Assembly (NCBI GenBank): GCA_030704615.1
Contig: CM060731.1
Span: forward strand, 24,986,001-25,050,000
DNA from: Takakia lepidozioides
Lineage: Eukaryota > Streptophyta > Takakiopsida > Takakiales > Takakiaceae
DNA: 64,000 nucleotides
Direction of reading: 5' to 3'
Position numbers and translations under genes: made by a program. Shown piece after piece: positions 10,758-23,145 of the stretch. The notes below the pieces were generated by a model. It saw nothing but the letters and a program-made list of their open reading frames with translations. It did no database searches and was not told where the DNA came from. Numbering within the stretch: the stretch's first letter is position 1; every line of letters begins with the position of its first letter.

Positions 10758-13700
10758 TCCCTCGATGGTCTCTCTACTACCGAGACGGTACATGGCAGTG
10801 AGTGGGGGCAAGAAGTGAGGACCACGGGGTGCATGCAGCCATGGCACACGGGGAGGTGCTCGAGGTTCAGAGGAGAGTTGGCAGCCAAGGCGGCTGTGAT
10901 GGATGAGGTTGGGGTTCTTCTCGGGTTGAGGAGGTCCTCAAGGATGAGATGATGGGGGCAGGATGAGCCTCTGTCATTGATGAGCAGGTGGGAGTACTGC
11001 TCAAGAGGTTGCAACATAGCAACCACTGGACGCGTCCTCTACATCTAAGCCCACTGGACTAAGGTTGCAGTACGGAGGACAATTTGGAGCCTGACATTGG
11101 ACCCATTGTCACCGGAGGAGAGAGACGACGATACGGCGGGTCATGAGGGCTTTATAGGAATTGCTTTGCCTTCAATTGAAGGACTTGAGAGCACTGAAGG
11201 GTCAAGAGATCCGTATTGAGTTGGCCACTGACACGTCAATCTTTTCGGAGACCCTATAGATTAAGGGACATGGAGAGGTCTTTGATTCAGATGAGGAAAA
11301 CGATCTCTGGGAGGAGGTTTGGGGAAGCTCTTGGTGGAGAGTATGCTTCAGCCACAGTGAATGATTGCAGCCAAGAAGGATGTCTATGGCATTGGACGGA
11401 GAGACGATGAATGGGCGGGGATTACCGGCCTCTAAATCGTCAGACCAAGTCCGATAAGTAGCCATGCCAACACCAGAGGAGATCTTTGATGCCATCGGGC
11501 ATGCTAAGGCTATTTAGCACTTTGATTTACGATCCGGATATCACAACTTGCCAATCAAGGAGGCAAACAAGCAGAAGAAGACGGCATTTGGGGGATCAAT
11601 GAGCACGGCAAGGATTGCCTATATAAGTGGCGGTTCTTACCATTTGGGCTTAAGGAATGCTCCGCAGAGGATTCAGAGAGTCATGGATAGGATTCTAGCA
11701 GGGGGTGGACTTTGCTCGGTTTGCACATAGATGACATCATCATCTTTAGTGTTACGATGGAGGAGCATGAGAGACACTTCAGGTGGTTTTGGAGCGCTGA
11801 GTGAGAGCGCACGGATTGAAGTTGCATGTGGGGGGAAGTGCAAGTTTTTCACAACCGGATTTGAGTATCGGGTCACATGATATATCCTAGAGGATTGGGG
11901 GTACAGCAGACTAAGGTAGAGGCCATTGCACAAATTCCACGCCCCACGGATTTGAGCCGAGTTCGAGCTTTCATGGGGTTGGCAAACTATTATAGACGGT
12001 TTGTCAAGGGATTTAGTACCATTGCAAAGGCTCTAACCAAGGCTGACCAAGGTGGACCAGGGAGAGTGGCAGTGGGAAGATGAGCAGGAACGAGCTTTTC
12101 AAGAGCTCAAGGTGAGGTTGACCTCGGCGCCTATCCTGAGACGACCTATCAGGGGGCGTCCCTTTCAGCTGCATACGGATTGGAGCATGTTGGGGCTTGG
12201 AGCGGTGCTCACACAGGTGGATGATGAGGGGAGAGAGAGTTCGTAGTGGCTTATGCTAGCCGCCTCGAACAACGCTGCAGAGGCTAAGTACAGCTCATAT
12301 GAGGGAGAGTGCTTAGCTGCAGTGTAGGCCATGGCACACTTCAGGTGATCTATACGGCAATCTTTTCACCCTTGTCACAGATCACCAGCCACTCAAGTGT
12401 TGATGGAGTCAGACAAGCTTACGGGGAAGCTTGCACGGTGGGCACTCATACTCCAGGAGTATGATTTCAGGTTTTGCATCGACCGGGTTTGGTCAATCGG
12501 GATGCGGATGGATTGAGTCGCAATCCATGCATGAGCCAGCAGGATGACACTGGAGCTCGGTGGCATGGTGAGACGGACGAGGAGATGGTGCCGGGATGGC
12601 ATGCATCTGTATTTTTGTGTATCTTGGCATCGGGAGGTCAGGTTGGACCACAAACAGGCATGACTGTAGACGGAGTGTCTGAGGACCCTGAGGCTAGTGA
12701 TGAGCCAGGTGGTGCCAGAGATATACATGAGGATTCGGCTGTGTTGGACTACCTCCGCACGGGACACGGCAGCCACTGTGACTGCCAGGGAGAGGGATCG
12801 GATCCTGCAACGAGCCAAGAGGTTCAAGTGGGAGGGGATACACCTACTTCGAGTGTGGGAGGATGGTCGGGTGAGGATTGTGCCTCACCCCACACAGCGT
12901 GCACGGTTAGTGCGGCATGCCCATGAGGAGTTGGGGCATTTGGAGTGCGACGCACTCACAGTTTCCTGCAGGGGCAGTATTGTTGGCGTGGTATGCATAC
13001 AGAGGTGCAACAGTTCGTGGCTAGGTGCATGGTGTGTGTGACAGGGTGCGTGCTTCATTCAACGCCCCTACACCACAGTTGCATCCTTTACCAATCATGG
13101 GATTGGGCTACAGGTGGAGTCTTGACTTCGCAGGACCGTTGCCACTGACTATGTGCCACCACAGATATGTGTTGGTGATGGTGGAGCACTTCTCCAAGTG
13201 GATTGAGTTGGTTCCATTGCCTGACAAGGCTAGTGAGAGGGCTGCGTATGCATTCTTGGATCGTGTGCTTAGCCGATTTGGTGCTCCAGCTGAGGTACTC
13301 ACGGACCAAGGGAGAGAGTTCTTGGGGGAGTTTCAGGCTTTGTGTGATAAAGCCTTGATAGACCACCGCACCACTTCTCGGGATCATCCTGAGGCCGATG
13401 GCTTAGCAGAGAGAGTTGTTCAGACGATGAAGAGGGGTTTGCGCAAGTATGGCTTGTAGAAGGGACACCTAGGAGATTGGGATCTTCAGGTTCCTTGGTT
13501 AGCCATGGGCTATAGGTTCAACAAACAAGCATCATTTGCCTCCTTCTCACCATATTTCCTTCTCTTTGGCCGAGAGTCGGATTTGCCTGCAGCCATTCGT
13601 AGAGACACTGCTCAAGTCCTTAACCTTGACGATCCGGACGTGTGGGTACGTGCATGTGATCAGCGTGCAGAGTTGTTCAAGAAAGTCATGCCCATGGCTT

Positions 13701-14163
13701 TTGAGAACCTTGCCATTGCACAGCACCGTGATACGTTGAGGTATGCCACTATACAGGGTGGAGGATATCGTCCTGGGGTTCGGAGGTTTAGCCCTGGTGA
13801 CTATGTTTATTTGCAGCAGACTGGTCCTACGACTCTGGATGTTATTGCAGGGCGTGTTATTCTGAGGGTTCGAGAGGTGTTGCCCTCAGGGGTCCTGATC
13901 TTGGAGGGTCGGGATGGCATGACTTGGAAGGACCATGTGCGTAATTGTGCGCCATGTCACCTTCCCAATGTCGATGGCAGAGTTGACCCAAACTTGGCAG
14001 TGGTACCTGCAGGTTTGAGGTGCATGTTTTGTGGGTCTGCCAAAGGGGCAGCCACCATGCTGGTGTGGGATCGATGCTCAAGGGGTTGGCATATGGGATG
14101 CTTGACACCACCTCTTGAGAAGGTTCCTGACGGAGATTGGTTGTGTCCACACTGCTTGGGATA
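10758..14163 (+). pseudogene. Ty3/gypsy retrotransposon pol remnant (RT, RNase H, integrase, PHD-like finger)
   Basis: 10758-11290 is barely readable. Reverse-transcriptase pieces follow: DYRPLN (about 11420), DLRSGYH (about 11525) and an active-site box HIDD in place of the usual YxDD (about 11730). At 11905-12260 are the conserved FMGLANYYRRF segment and the RNase H start, LHTDWSMLGLGAVL. The integrase has an HHCC finger broken by a frame change near 12940, then an intact catalytic triad: Asp at 13124, Asp at 13307 and Glu at 13412 (35-residue spacing). A TAG at 13457 interrupts the frame, which resumes and runs to 14163. The last 49 residues form a PHD-like finger in which the third metal ligand is Trp instead of Cys. 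Many stops and shifts make this copy dead. Confidence 0.88.
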
Positions 14164-14424
14164 GTGGCAGTGGACATGACTGGAGGCAGCTAACAAGACA
14201 TGGGAGGCCAAGCTCATAGGAGTCAATACATGAGATCCCAAGCTCAAGTTCACAGGTTGCAAGACAGCGACTAACGATAGGGCAACTCTTGCACCCGGCC
14301 TCTTGATCTATCGAGTTTGAGTGTAGTAGGGATAGTGGTGGAGGACTTAGTGAGGCTGTGGTCACTATCACATCTTGTGGCTACCTGGACTTAGAGGGAC
14401 CTAAGCACCAGCTAGGGGGGCGAT
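14164..14424 (+). other. gypsy 3' untranslated region with polypurine tract
   Basis: There is no open frame after the stop at 14163. AGCTAGGGGGGCGA at 14410-14423 sits directly before the LTR and fits a polypurine tract for plus-strand priming. Confidence 0.6.
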
Positions 14425-14942
14425 TGTGTGGACTAGTGACTGCCATAGTGGGCAGCATAGTGGCAGCCTAGTGATTGACTAGTTGTAGCCTAGTGGTTGG
14501 ACTAGTGGCTGGACTAGTGGTGGACTAGTGGTATACTAGTGTGTGGTGTGCACATGTGTTGTGTGGTTTTGGACAGCGATGTAGTTGTGTAGCGATATGT
14601 ATGCGCACGACAGCTGTCAAGTTATCTTACCACTAGTGTGAAACTAGCTAGGAAATAGCTAGCTTTTACATATTGACATTTGGGATTGGCCCAAGTGTCA
14701 ATCCAGGGGTCAAGGCAGATTTAGGCCCTGGAGTGGTTATCTTCACGGCAAGCGCGGGAGGCTCATCTTTCTCAAGTTGAGCCTCACCGCGCCTAGCTAT
14801 GGCGTCGTAGTGTGGATTCCCCATGGCGTGGGGTGCACTTGGCTTGACTTGTATTTGAGTGATGAGGTTATATATGCATGAGTTTATGCTTCAGCTTTGT
14901 GAGCTCGCATGAGCTTGTGCTTGTATTCTTCTTCTTTATCAT
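14425..14942 (+). repeat. gypsy LTR, copy 1 of the tandem
   Basis: The 518-bp unit begins TGTGTGGACTAG and ends TTCTTTATCA plus one T, so it has TG...CA ends. Its 5' part is a cluster of ACTAGTGG/CCTAGTGG words. It follows the polypurine tract, as a 3' LTR should. Confidence 0.88.
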
Positions 14943-15460
14943 TGTGTGGACTAGTGACTGCCATAGTGGGCAGCATAGTGGCAGCCTAGTGATTGACTAG
15001 TTGTAGCCTAGTGGTTGGACTAGTGGCTGGACTAGTGGTGGACTAGTGGTATACTAGTGTGTGGTGTGCACATGTGTTGTGTGGTTTTGGACAGCGATGT
15101 AGTTGTGTAGCGATATGTATGCGCACGACAGCTGTCAAGTTATCTTACCACTAGTGTGAAACTAGCTAGGAAATAGCTAGCTTTTACATATTGACATTTG
15201 GGATTGGCCCAAGTGTCAATCCAGGGGTCAAGGCAGATTTAGGCCCTGGAGTGGTTATCTTCACGGCAAGCGCGGGAGGCTCATCTTTCTCAAGTTGAGC
15301 CTCACCGCGCCTAGCTATGGCGTCGTAGTGTGGATTCCCCATGGCGTGGGGTGCACTTGGCTTGACTTGTATTTGAGTGATGAGGTTATATATGCATGAG
15401 TTTATGCTTCAGCTTTGTGAGCTCGCATGAGCTTGTGCTTGTATTCTTCTTCTTTATCAT
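14943..15460 (+). repeat. gypsy LTR, copy 2 of the tandem
   Basis: This is a second 518-bp unit joined head-to-tail to the first, with no internal retrotransposon sequence between them. By eye I find no difference from the first copy. Confidence 0.88.
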
Positions 15461-15647
15461 TGTGTGGACTAGTGACTGCCATAGTGGGCAGCATAGTGGC
15501 AGCCTAGTGATTGACTAGTTGTAGCCTAGTGGTTGGACTAGTGGCTGGACTAGTGGTGGACTAGTGGTATACTAGTGTGTGGTGTGCACATGTGTTGTGT
15601 GGTTTTGGACAGCGATGTAGTTGTGTAGCGATATGTATGCGCACGAC
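15461..15647 (+). repeat. gypsy LTR, truncated third copy
   Basis: The first 187 bp of the LTR are repeated a third time, ending at GCGCACGACA. At 15648 the sequence switches abruptly to a transposase reading frame, so this LTR is cut off by a rearrangement or misassembly. Confidence 0.88.
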
Positions 15648-17243
15648 AATGGTATTCGACCAGTGGTTGAATGGAATCCCAGTTGCATTCATCATCACAG
15701 CAAGATCAAAGGCAATCGATTTGGAGCCATGGATGTCCACACTGAACGGGAAACTTCAGGCTCACCAGGCAGGATGGTACCCACATGCTTGCATTATTGA
15801 TGACGCAGATGCTGAAACGAGAGGCCTCGCATCATGCCAAGCTGGAAATGATTTCGCATAGAACGGATTTCTTCATGCCCCGATTCTAGGGTTTGAGTCC
15901 CTGTCTGCCCCCTATCCCACCAGCTCCGCTCGTCGTCTCTCATGATCAGACTCGACCCTAAAACAAAACAAACATAGCTCCGCCCTGTTCGACGTCTCTC
16001 ATGATCAGACTCGACACTAAAAGAAAGCAAACACAGCTTCGTCCTGATTGTCGTCTTTCACGATCAAACTGGACACAAAGAAAACAAACAGATGGCAGGG
16101 GAGACAAAAAAACGCTTAGTCCCCTCTATCATGACTGGATGGATGAGAAGACATTACCTTTATCATGGTAATTCCACAGTGGAGCGATTGAGTTAAGAAT
16201 CTAAGATCGTTATTTTTCAGATATGAGCCAGGCATGAAAAGCAATCAGGTGATTGCCAATTCATTCCTCTCTGAAACTCCTTGGTTTTCTGCACATCTCC
16301 ATATTATAATGTTGTCACATGTCTTTCTATGTCAGGGCCGTGTGGGGGCAGTCTGCAGTATTTCTATGCCTTTGGTATGTGATATGAGGAGAACATGGCA
16401 AAAGAATGTCGTGTCTAAGATCAAAGATGCAGATTTGTCTGCATGTGTCATGCAAGACATGTCTAAAATCATGTATAGTGCGTCAAAAAGCGAGGGCGAC
16501 GCAGGTGAAGCATGGGCGGTGTGCGAACTTGTGAATTTGCGTTTCAAGTACCCCACTCTAAGTGAATTTTGTGACTATTTGGAGCAGGAGTGGGTTCCTA
16601 AAGCTAACATGTGGACAATGGGTTCTCGCAATATTCCACACGCAGGAATGCCGCCATTGAAGCTTATCATGGAAATCTGAAGGCACAGCTGAAATGTACA
16701 AAGAGCAAACTGGTTAGCAGCTGAGTCGATTGGCTCATTCATGAACTCACAGGTGATTTGCTCACTCATTATTGGTATATGTCCTATGCCAAAACATATG
16801 GCTTCATCCATAACAAGCGACTCAAAGGCTTTGTCTGTAGCTCTATTGTGCTTGCTAAACAGATTCCCAATTGCAATGTGAACCTTCCGCTACAGAAGGG
16901 GGGCATCGCAACCGTGAAATGTATTTGGGATGAGAGGACTACGTATACGGTTCACAATCCACAGTCCAACTTGAGGTATTGCGATTGTCGTCATGCCCGC
17001 AAAGGGAATATGTATGCGCATCAGGTGAAGGTCTTGCAAATGATGCACCCCAACTTGGAAGATGGCACCATAGCAAAATACTGTGGAAGCCTTATTGGCA
17101 ACAGCAGAGGAGGCTTTCATAGCCTGTTTGCACCACCTGAATCACCCACAGCAATGCGCTCCAAAGCGCCTCCCCTTCCTACCACACAGAACTCATCACC
17201 ATATTTGTTTCAGAAAAATCCAGGACTGCCATTGTTGGATTGA
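15648..17243 (+). pseudogene. second SWIM-finger transposase fragment (MULE-type)
   Basis: It opens abruptly inside the core with FDQWLNGIPVAFIITAR (15652-) and CIIDDADAE (about 15790), a catalytic-Asp segment of this transposase group. After a 15860-16330 stretch that looks like an intron holding a minisatellite, coding resumes with QKNVVSKIKDADLSACVMQD (16400-). It changes frame near 16640 at the conserved NAAIEAYHGNLKAQL, has a stop near 16720, and reaches a SWIM-like CDC...HQVKV segment (16980-17030). There the third Cys is Tyr (TAT), so the zinc finger is damaged. The N-terminal half is missing. Inference: a dead fragment truncated by the LTR junction. Confidence 0.75.
15920..16090. repeat. 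minisatellite, about 58-60 bp, three units
   Basis: CGTCTCTCATGATCAGACTC recurs near 15934 and 15991, and in mutated form (CGTCTTTCACGATCAAACT) near 16052. Each is followed by a run rich in AAACAAACA. It lies inside the intron-like interval of the transposase fragment. Confidence 0.75.
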
Positions 17244-20200
17244 TATCCACTGAGTTCGAGCGCGTTCTCAACATGACCAGACAGAGCACGGTTTTGCAAG
17301 AACACCTTATCTGCATTGACGCGCATGAAACCACAATCATCTTGCACTAGTGTTGCGGAGGGCCCCACAAGATGTGGCTGGAACCACCTTCCCTTGAAGA
17401 GAATAGGCCGGTACGTTGTATACTGAAGTTGGAGTATGCTCTCAAGCTCTCCAATGTACTGAAGTTTGCTCATAGCAGGTCGTGTATCTCCCTTGCCCCA
17501 CACGGAGTCTTGCCAATATGTCGCACACAAGCCAGAATCAAAGGTTGTTTTGCGCTTCATGTCAAGAGCACGAATGCGGAAATGACCGTGAACCCAACCG
17601 CCGTGTATGAGGTCGCGAATTGAGAGGGGGCCCTTGCATTGTCTTGCACCAAATCTGAAACCACCTCTCATTGAGCAACGGCGTCATAAACTGAAGTCTG
17701 AAGCCACTGTTGGAATGAACTTAGAGGCTGCAATTCCATGGGCAAATTTTGTGAATGAACATTCCGGCGGCCCGCTCCTCGTCGTGGGCGTCTAGTAACC
17801 GGCCTTGGATGGTTCCGCCTCCATGCAAGCGTCTCCTCCTCTCGTTGTTGAACAAGATTATTGTATCTTGCCTCCCACTCATGTATGGATGGGGAGTTCT
17901 TTAGTATGAAGTCATGCGCTTGCTCAATCACCAAGGTCGGCAATTTTACCCTCTTTGATTTTTTGGGCAAAACGATGTTCTTGGTTCGTGCATCCTCCTC
18001 TTCCTTCCACATCCGAGGGGATTCCTCATCCACCCTTGCCATGTACTCCGTGCAATAGAACAAAGCTTCTTGCAACGTATACCCCTCCGCCATGCTACCC
18101 TCCGGGTGCGCCATTTGTCTTACAAATCCTTTCAAAGTCTTCATATAACTCTCAAGGAGTACATCCACCGAGAATGAACGGGGCCGGCAATCAAAGCCTC
18201 TTCCACTAAGTGCACTACCAAGTGCACTTGGATGTCAAAGAAGGAGGGAGGAAGGTGCATCTCCAACATACACATTACCTCCGCCGCCTCCTTCTTCATG
18301 CGTGGAAAATCTGCTTCTTCCAACTCTTTGGAGCAAATCCACCGGAACAAGCCTCCCAATCTATAGATTGTCTCACGAACCTCGGGAGTCAATGTCCCAT
18401 GTACTGCAATGGGCAAGATGTCTTGCAATAGATTGTGGTAGTCATGAGACTTCAAACCATGGACCCGTCTTCTTCGCTGAACTTCGTACGGAGGGATGAC
18501 CCATAACCAATTGGTGTTCGGACAGCACTTATGGTGGCTATCACTTTCTTGTATTCCTCCTTTGTCCATTGCCAAGGTGCGCGCCTATACTTCCACCGTA
18601 CAACACCCTTTGGGTCCACACCATTTTGTTCGGCCCATAGATGGCGCATGCGACCCTGCTCCTCAAGCTCCTTTCTAACACCGAGAGAATATCCTTTTGC
18701 AGCCACTCCTGCCGGCGTGCCATGAAGAACCCAAAAAAAGGACGAGCAGACATTCTTCTCAATATGCATGGGATCTAGAAGATGGCGAATCTTCAGGTCC
18801 TACATATATCCCCACCCACAAAGACTTACACAAAAAAATTTACTTGAAAGTGACAATGCAACGCATACCAAATGTGCAATATCACATGCATGCATAGGGA
18901 TATTGACGGTGTTTTTGTGGAATATATACCGCCCAATATGGCAACTCACCCGCATGGGCCTCCTTCCATCAGTCCTCCCAAAACTGCCCGGACGGTGTCA
19001 TAGGGGCTTCCTCTTTGCCATCAAACAAGTGTTTCTCTCTTCTTGTCCATCGATGTCTCATAGGAAGAATTGCGGTAGTTGGGATACACCATCTTGTGAA
19101 GATGGCGGGAACTATGTGCATCAAGATCATCGCCACAATACAAGCATGCATGGTACCATTTGGTGCTTAGCCCCGAGCAAACAGTTAGTCATATACTACA
19201 CATCCCGCCACATTAGCAAAAACAAAAAGTTGTCATGTGCATGGCCCATAATGTCATCTACCTCACTACGGTGCACAAGACTGTCGCCGCTACTTCAATC
19301 AATCCCAATCCTCATCCTCATCCGGCATTGACAAGTGAATGTACGCGGGTTGTTCATGGGGAACATAATATACCTGGATAATCACGCATTGTCCAAAGCA
19401 AGATGCCTCTCATCTGAAAAGATTGTCCGGCCATAGGGTCAAGTGAAACATCCAATGTCGGGACCCCCCTCCATAGCTCTTTAAGTTCATCAACAAGAGG
19501 TCGCAAGTACGTGTCCATGTTTGCCACTTGTTTTTTCCATTTGAGACATTCACATCATTGTTTCAATGCTCCACCAATATGCAGATTATACTACAAAATG
19601 AATTACACGTCTTACTCCATGATTATGTCACTCATCAATCTTGCATCCGAATTGGTCAAAGATCAGAAGTTTAATGTAAAGTCGAAGGCAATAATAAACA
19701 TGAAATGAGTATACTCACCTGGCACAATGGCAGCCAACATGATATGGCTTTTTTTAAATGAAAGATACGGAGGGATATTGTAATTCACCATGGTCACCGG
19801 CCAAGTGGAATGACTACATGACTGGACAGAGAATGGGTTGACCCCATCCGAGGAGAAGCCGAGGTGGACATGTCGTGGGTCCTCCAAGAGAAAAGGCCAC
19901 ATCTCTTCAATATGCCTCCATGCTTGTGAATCTTGTGGCCCGCACACCTTTCCCGGGGGGCTCCGATGTGAGGCGTGTCATCTCATGAGTCTGGCCAATT
20001 CGGGGCTTCACTATTGTGCCCTCAATCGCGGGATGATCGGAAAGTAATGCATTTTCTAGGATGAAATACCCCACGCCCCCCACATGTAATCATCCCATTA
20101 GCACACATAATACAACACCCTTATGTCTTTCCCTTTATGCAGCCTCTCCCTCATTTGGGTGTGAATGGTCAAAACCAAACGTCGCTCCTTCCACTCCTCA

Positions 20201-20941
20201 CTCGCTCCTTCCAAAACCACAATCAGATCTTGCTTGAGTACTACTCTCTAATAATCTCCATGTGAAGGGGAATGATGCTTATACCTTGCGTGGTACTTTT
20301 TTCCCTTGGACATCATCTCGATATCGGTCTTTCTTACACTTTGGGCACTTGGTGAGATGCGAATCATCTCCGTAGTATAGGGTTTTATCGCATGGACATG
20401 CATGAAAAATCTTATAGCCCATCCCCACAGAGTCCAAGACTTCGCGCGCCTCTTTCTGCGACCGTGGCATCTTGGGTTTCAAGTGTGGAGCAAGGATATA
20501 GTCTGCAATAGTTCGCATTGTGGCAGACATCCGAACATTACTTATGCCAAATCAAATTTGAAGATTGAGCAAAAATAAGATTGTTGAAAGTCGACTCATT
20601 TTCGCCCCTTCGTACAAGGGAGTTCTCGCCTCCCTCTCCATGTCATTTGAGGGGGCCATTTCAGGATCATCGATTGGCCGAGTTCCCTCTTCATGGGATG
20701 CATCAGCACCCACATGATGCATTAAGAGATCCTCCATGGCTTGCACATCCTCCTGGTTAATTCCATGCTCATTGTAGTTGTCACTGTCACTATCACTGTC
20801 ATCGTCATCATCGTCCAGTACCGTGGGGGCGGCGTCTCGCCCACGGCTCCCGCCTGATGTACTTGGGTTGTTTTCGGATGGGGTGCTAAGAGAAAAGACC
20901 GGGAAGGGATGGACAAAGTCCTGATACGAATAAATGAACAT
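17210..20941 (-). pseudogene. CACTA (En/Spm) TNP2-type transposase, degraded
   Basis: Read from right to left: an acidic N-terminal exon (20941-20560) with a DDDDDDSDSDSD run; an exon at 20530-20280 with KIFHACPCDKTLYYGDDSHL and CPKCKK, the hallmark of Transposase_21 proteins; 20050-19720 with DGVNPFSVQS and STWPV; 19530-19370 with MRGILLWTMRDYPG; 19190-18960 with HKMVYPNYR and FDGKEEAPM; 18769-18450 with MHIEKNVCSSFFWVL; 18575-18150 matching DUF4218; and 17671-17210 with FDSGLCATYWQD and a YIGELESILQL segment like DUF4216. This domain order is the known TNP2 order. Frame changes near 19950 and 19080 suggest inactivation, although some gaps are introns. No CACTA terminal repeats were identified. 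Confidence 0.82.
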
Positions 20942-21927
20942 AGGGACATATATTATAATGTGTCATTGCAACCATACACTTCATTATAAGCGAAATGCAA
21001 ACAACAACCTTCAATGTGTGTGTGCATCAAATATGTCATTCAATAATTACATATATGTGCGCAACGTACACGCATGCAAAGTTTCAAACCCAAACAAAAT
21101 CATTTCCCCCCCCAATGACGCATTCACCCTATCAACCAATTTTTGTGTATTAATGTGAAAGAAAATCTTCTCATGTTAAACGGATGTGGCTCAAGCTTCA
21201 TTTTTTCCTACATGTGCTTAAATATGTGTGCAACACCTGTACAAAGATCCAGCAGGGTTAAAAATAAAAAAATAAAAAAAAAAAAAATAAAAACCTCCCC
21301 AACGATGCACTCACTCTTGCACCAATTTTGAATTAAATCGAATTTAAATGAATTTAAAATAAATATTTGCATTTAGAAAATATATGATTGCAGTTTTGAG
21401 GGGCGTAATGATTTTATTTTTAGCTCTATTTTGTTCTGTGATATCAGGCTTTGCACCACTACATCCATGCAAAAAATGGGACAAAAAAAAAATGGAAAAA
21501 AAATAAGTGTGTTTCTAGGGTTACTTTTGCAGAACTCTCTATGAAGAATGCATGAAGTTGAAGATAACTCAACTTTGGACTGCAAATGAGAGAACAAAAA
21601 TCTGGTTATGGGTCCAAATGACTTTGGTTTACTCCCAAATTTTGCACGCACATTGCATATGCTATCATTAAGCATATGGCTTGAAAATGGAAAAAAAAAA
21701 AAAAAAAATCATCTGCAGGCGAAACACAATTTTCCGTCTCTATGACACGTACCTGCGTTCAACACTAGAATGATCCATTGAATCAACTTGGTTCAAGCTC
21801 ATATTTGGTCCACATGTGCATAAGTATGTTTAGATCATATATGCAAAGTTGCAACCCACACGAGCAACAAGAATTTTTTTACATCAATCGATTAATCGGA
21901 TGTATACAAAGTACATCATGAGAATAT
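20942..21927. other. AT-rich spacer, no gene recognised
   Basis: Low-complexity A-rich runs occur at 21253-21295 and 21690-21708. The rest is AT-rich without convincing coding potential. It separates the first TNP2 exon from the SET-like gene on the same strand. Confidence 0.6.
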
Positions 21928-22472
21928 CTACAATGCCCCTCTACGCAATCCCTGTCTCAAAGGAACCCTATTTCTATCATACACATCCCACTCACGCTGT
22001 AATCGGAGGTCCCAATCATCCCGGGAGAACTCGTATGATGTAAATAGTTCGCTGCCAGCCTTAATAGTCATACTAACACATGTCATCACAAACATGTGCA
22101 TCCCCTCACAATATACTGACGTATGACCACAAAAGCTCTCATGCCCATCGCTTCGCTCGTCCCATAATACATTGGTTCTCCTAGGATGACCAAAAGAACT
22201 ATTGACCAGCCCAGCAACATTGCCGAAGACGTCAGGGTCACCATCACAAAATCTGATCTCAATGGGAGACAACCCCCGTCTACTTACATCCTGTCCGTTG
22301 ACACACAAAATATAGGGTAGGATGTATGGGGCTTCGAGGCGTAATGTACGGAACTCCGCGGAGGTGTAGTATGGACCGTAGTAGGGAAACAAGTCCACCA
22401 TGCCGTTTCTCCGAGGAGGAACCACAATATCATTGACCGTCAATAAACCCCGACCCATAGCAGGGTCTGTAG
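21928..22472 (-). pseudogene. SET-domain-like gene, C-terminal part (split by MULE copy 2)
   Basis: The minus-strand frame starts at the insertion point with DPAMGRGLLTVNDI, the GRGL motif that opens SET domains. It continues through NVAGLVNSS (where SET proteins have the NHS/NPN pocket) and AGSELFTSYE (where they have the GEEL..Y motif) to a stop at 21928. SET domains transfer methyl groups to lysine. Whether this divergent version is catalytic cannot be told, since the final Cys-rich post-SET part is not seen. The 5' portion lies at 26888-27545, on the other side of the transposon. Confidence 0.62.
22465..22472. repeat. target-site duplication, left copy
   Basis: GTCTGTAG, repeated at 26888-26895 on the far side of MULE copy 2. 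The ninth base differs (G here, C on the right), so the duplication is 8 bp, or 9 bp with one substitution. Confidence 0.8.
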
Positions 22473-22493
22473 GGGGGCTGCTATTTCATGAGC
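22473..22493. repeat. left terminal inverted repeat, MULE copy 2
   Basis: GGGGGCT followed by GCTATTTCATGAGC. The inner 14 bp are perfectly inverted at 26867-26880. It runs into tandem GGCATGAGC-type words, mirrored at the right end. Confidence 0.85.
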
Positions 22494-22629
22494 GGCATGA
22501 GCATGAGCGGAAAAAAAAAAAGCATGAGCAGACCATTGTAAGTCCATGGAAATAGGGTTAGGAGGCACGGAAATAGGGTCATGTGAAGTTGGAATGTGGC
22601 ACCAGTGGACTTGAAATGCAACATTTTAT

Positions 22630-23145
22630 TGCATTTACTTGCCGAAAATGGCTAAGTCTCAGATCTGACTGGGCCGGAACTGGAAAAATGGCGCCGAATT
22701 TCCGATTTTGGTGCCAGTCAGATCTGGGACTTAGCCATTTTAGGCCCCGAACTAGAAAAATGGCGTTTTTTTTTTTTTTTTTTTTTTTTTTCGGTGCCAT
22801 TTTACCAGTTCGGGGCCGAAAATGGCTAAGTCCCAGATCTGACTGGGCCCGGAACTGGAAAAATGGCGCCGAATTTCCGATTTTGGTGCCAGCCACCCTA
22901 GGGACTTAGCCATTTTTCCAGTTCGGGGCCGAAAATGGCTAAGTCCCAGATCTGATAGGGCGCGGAACTGGAAAAATGGTGGCGAATTTCCAGTTGCGGT
23001 TCCAGCCATCGTAGGGACTTAGCCATTTTCGGGGCCCGAAACTGGAAAAATGGCGCCATTTTTCCATTTCGGGGCCGAAAATGGCTAAGTCCCAGATCTG
23101 ACTGGCACCAAAATCGGAAATTCGGCGCCATTTTTCCAGTCATGC
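22630..23145. repeat. left subterminal array, GGCTAAGTCC / AATGGCGCCGAATTTC words in both orientations
   Basis: Words such as AAAATGGCTAAGTCCCAGAT, GGAACTGGAAAAATGGCGCC and their complements alternate direct and inverted, so long hairpins can form. A 28-base T run interrupts at about 22765-22792. It shares its words with the right-end array of copy 1 at 9430-9670. Confidence 0.85.

Noticed and set aside
17340-17360. CACTA word as a transposon terminus
   Set aside because: It lies inside the DUF4216-like coding part and has no inverted partner or 3-bp duplication.
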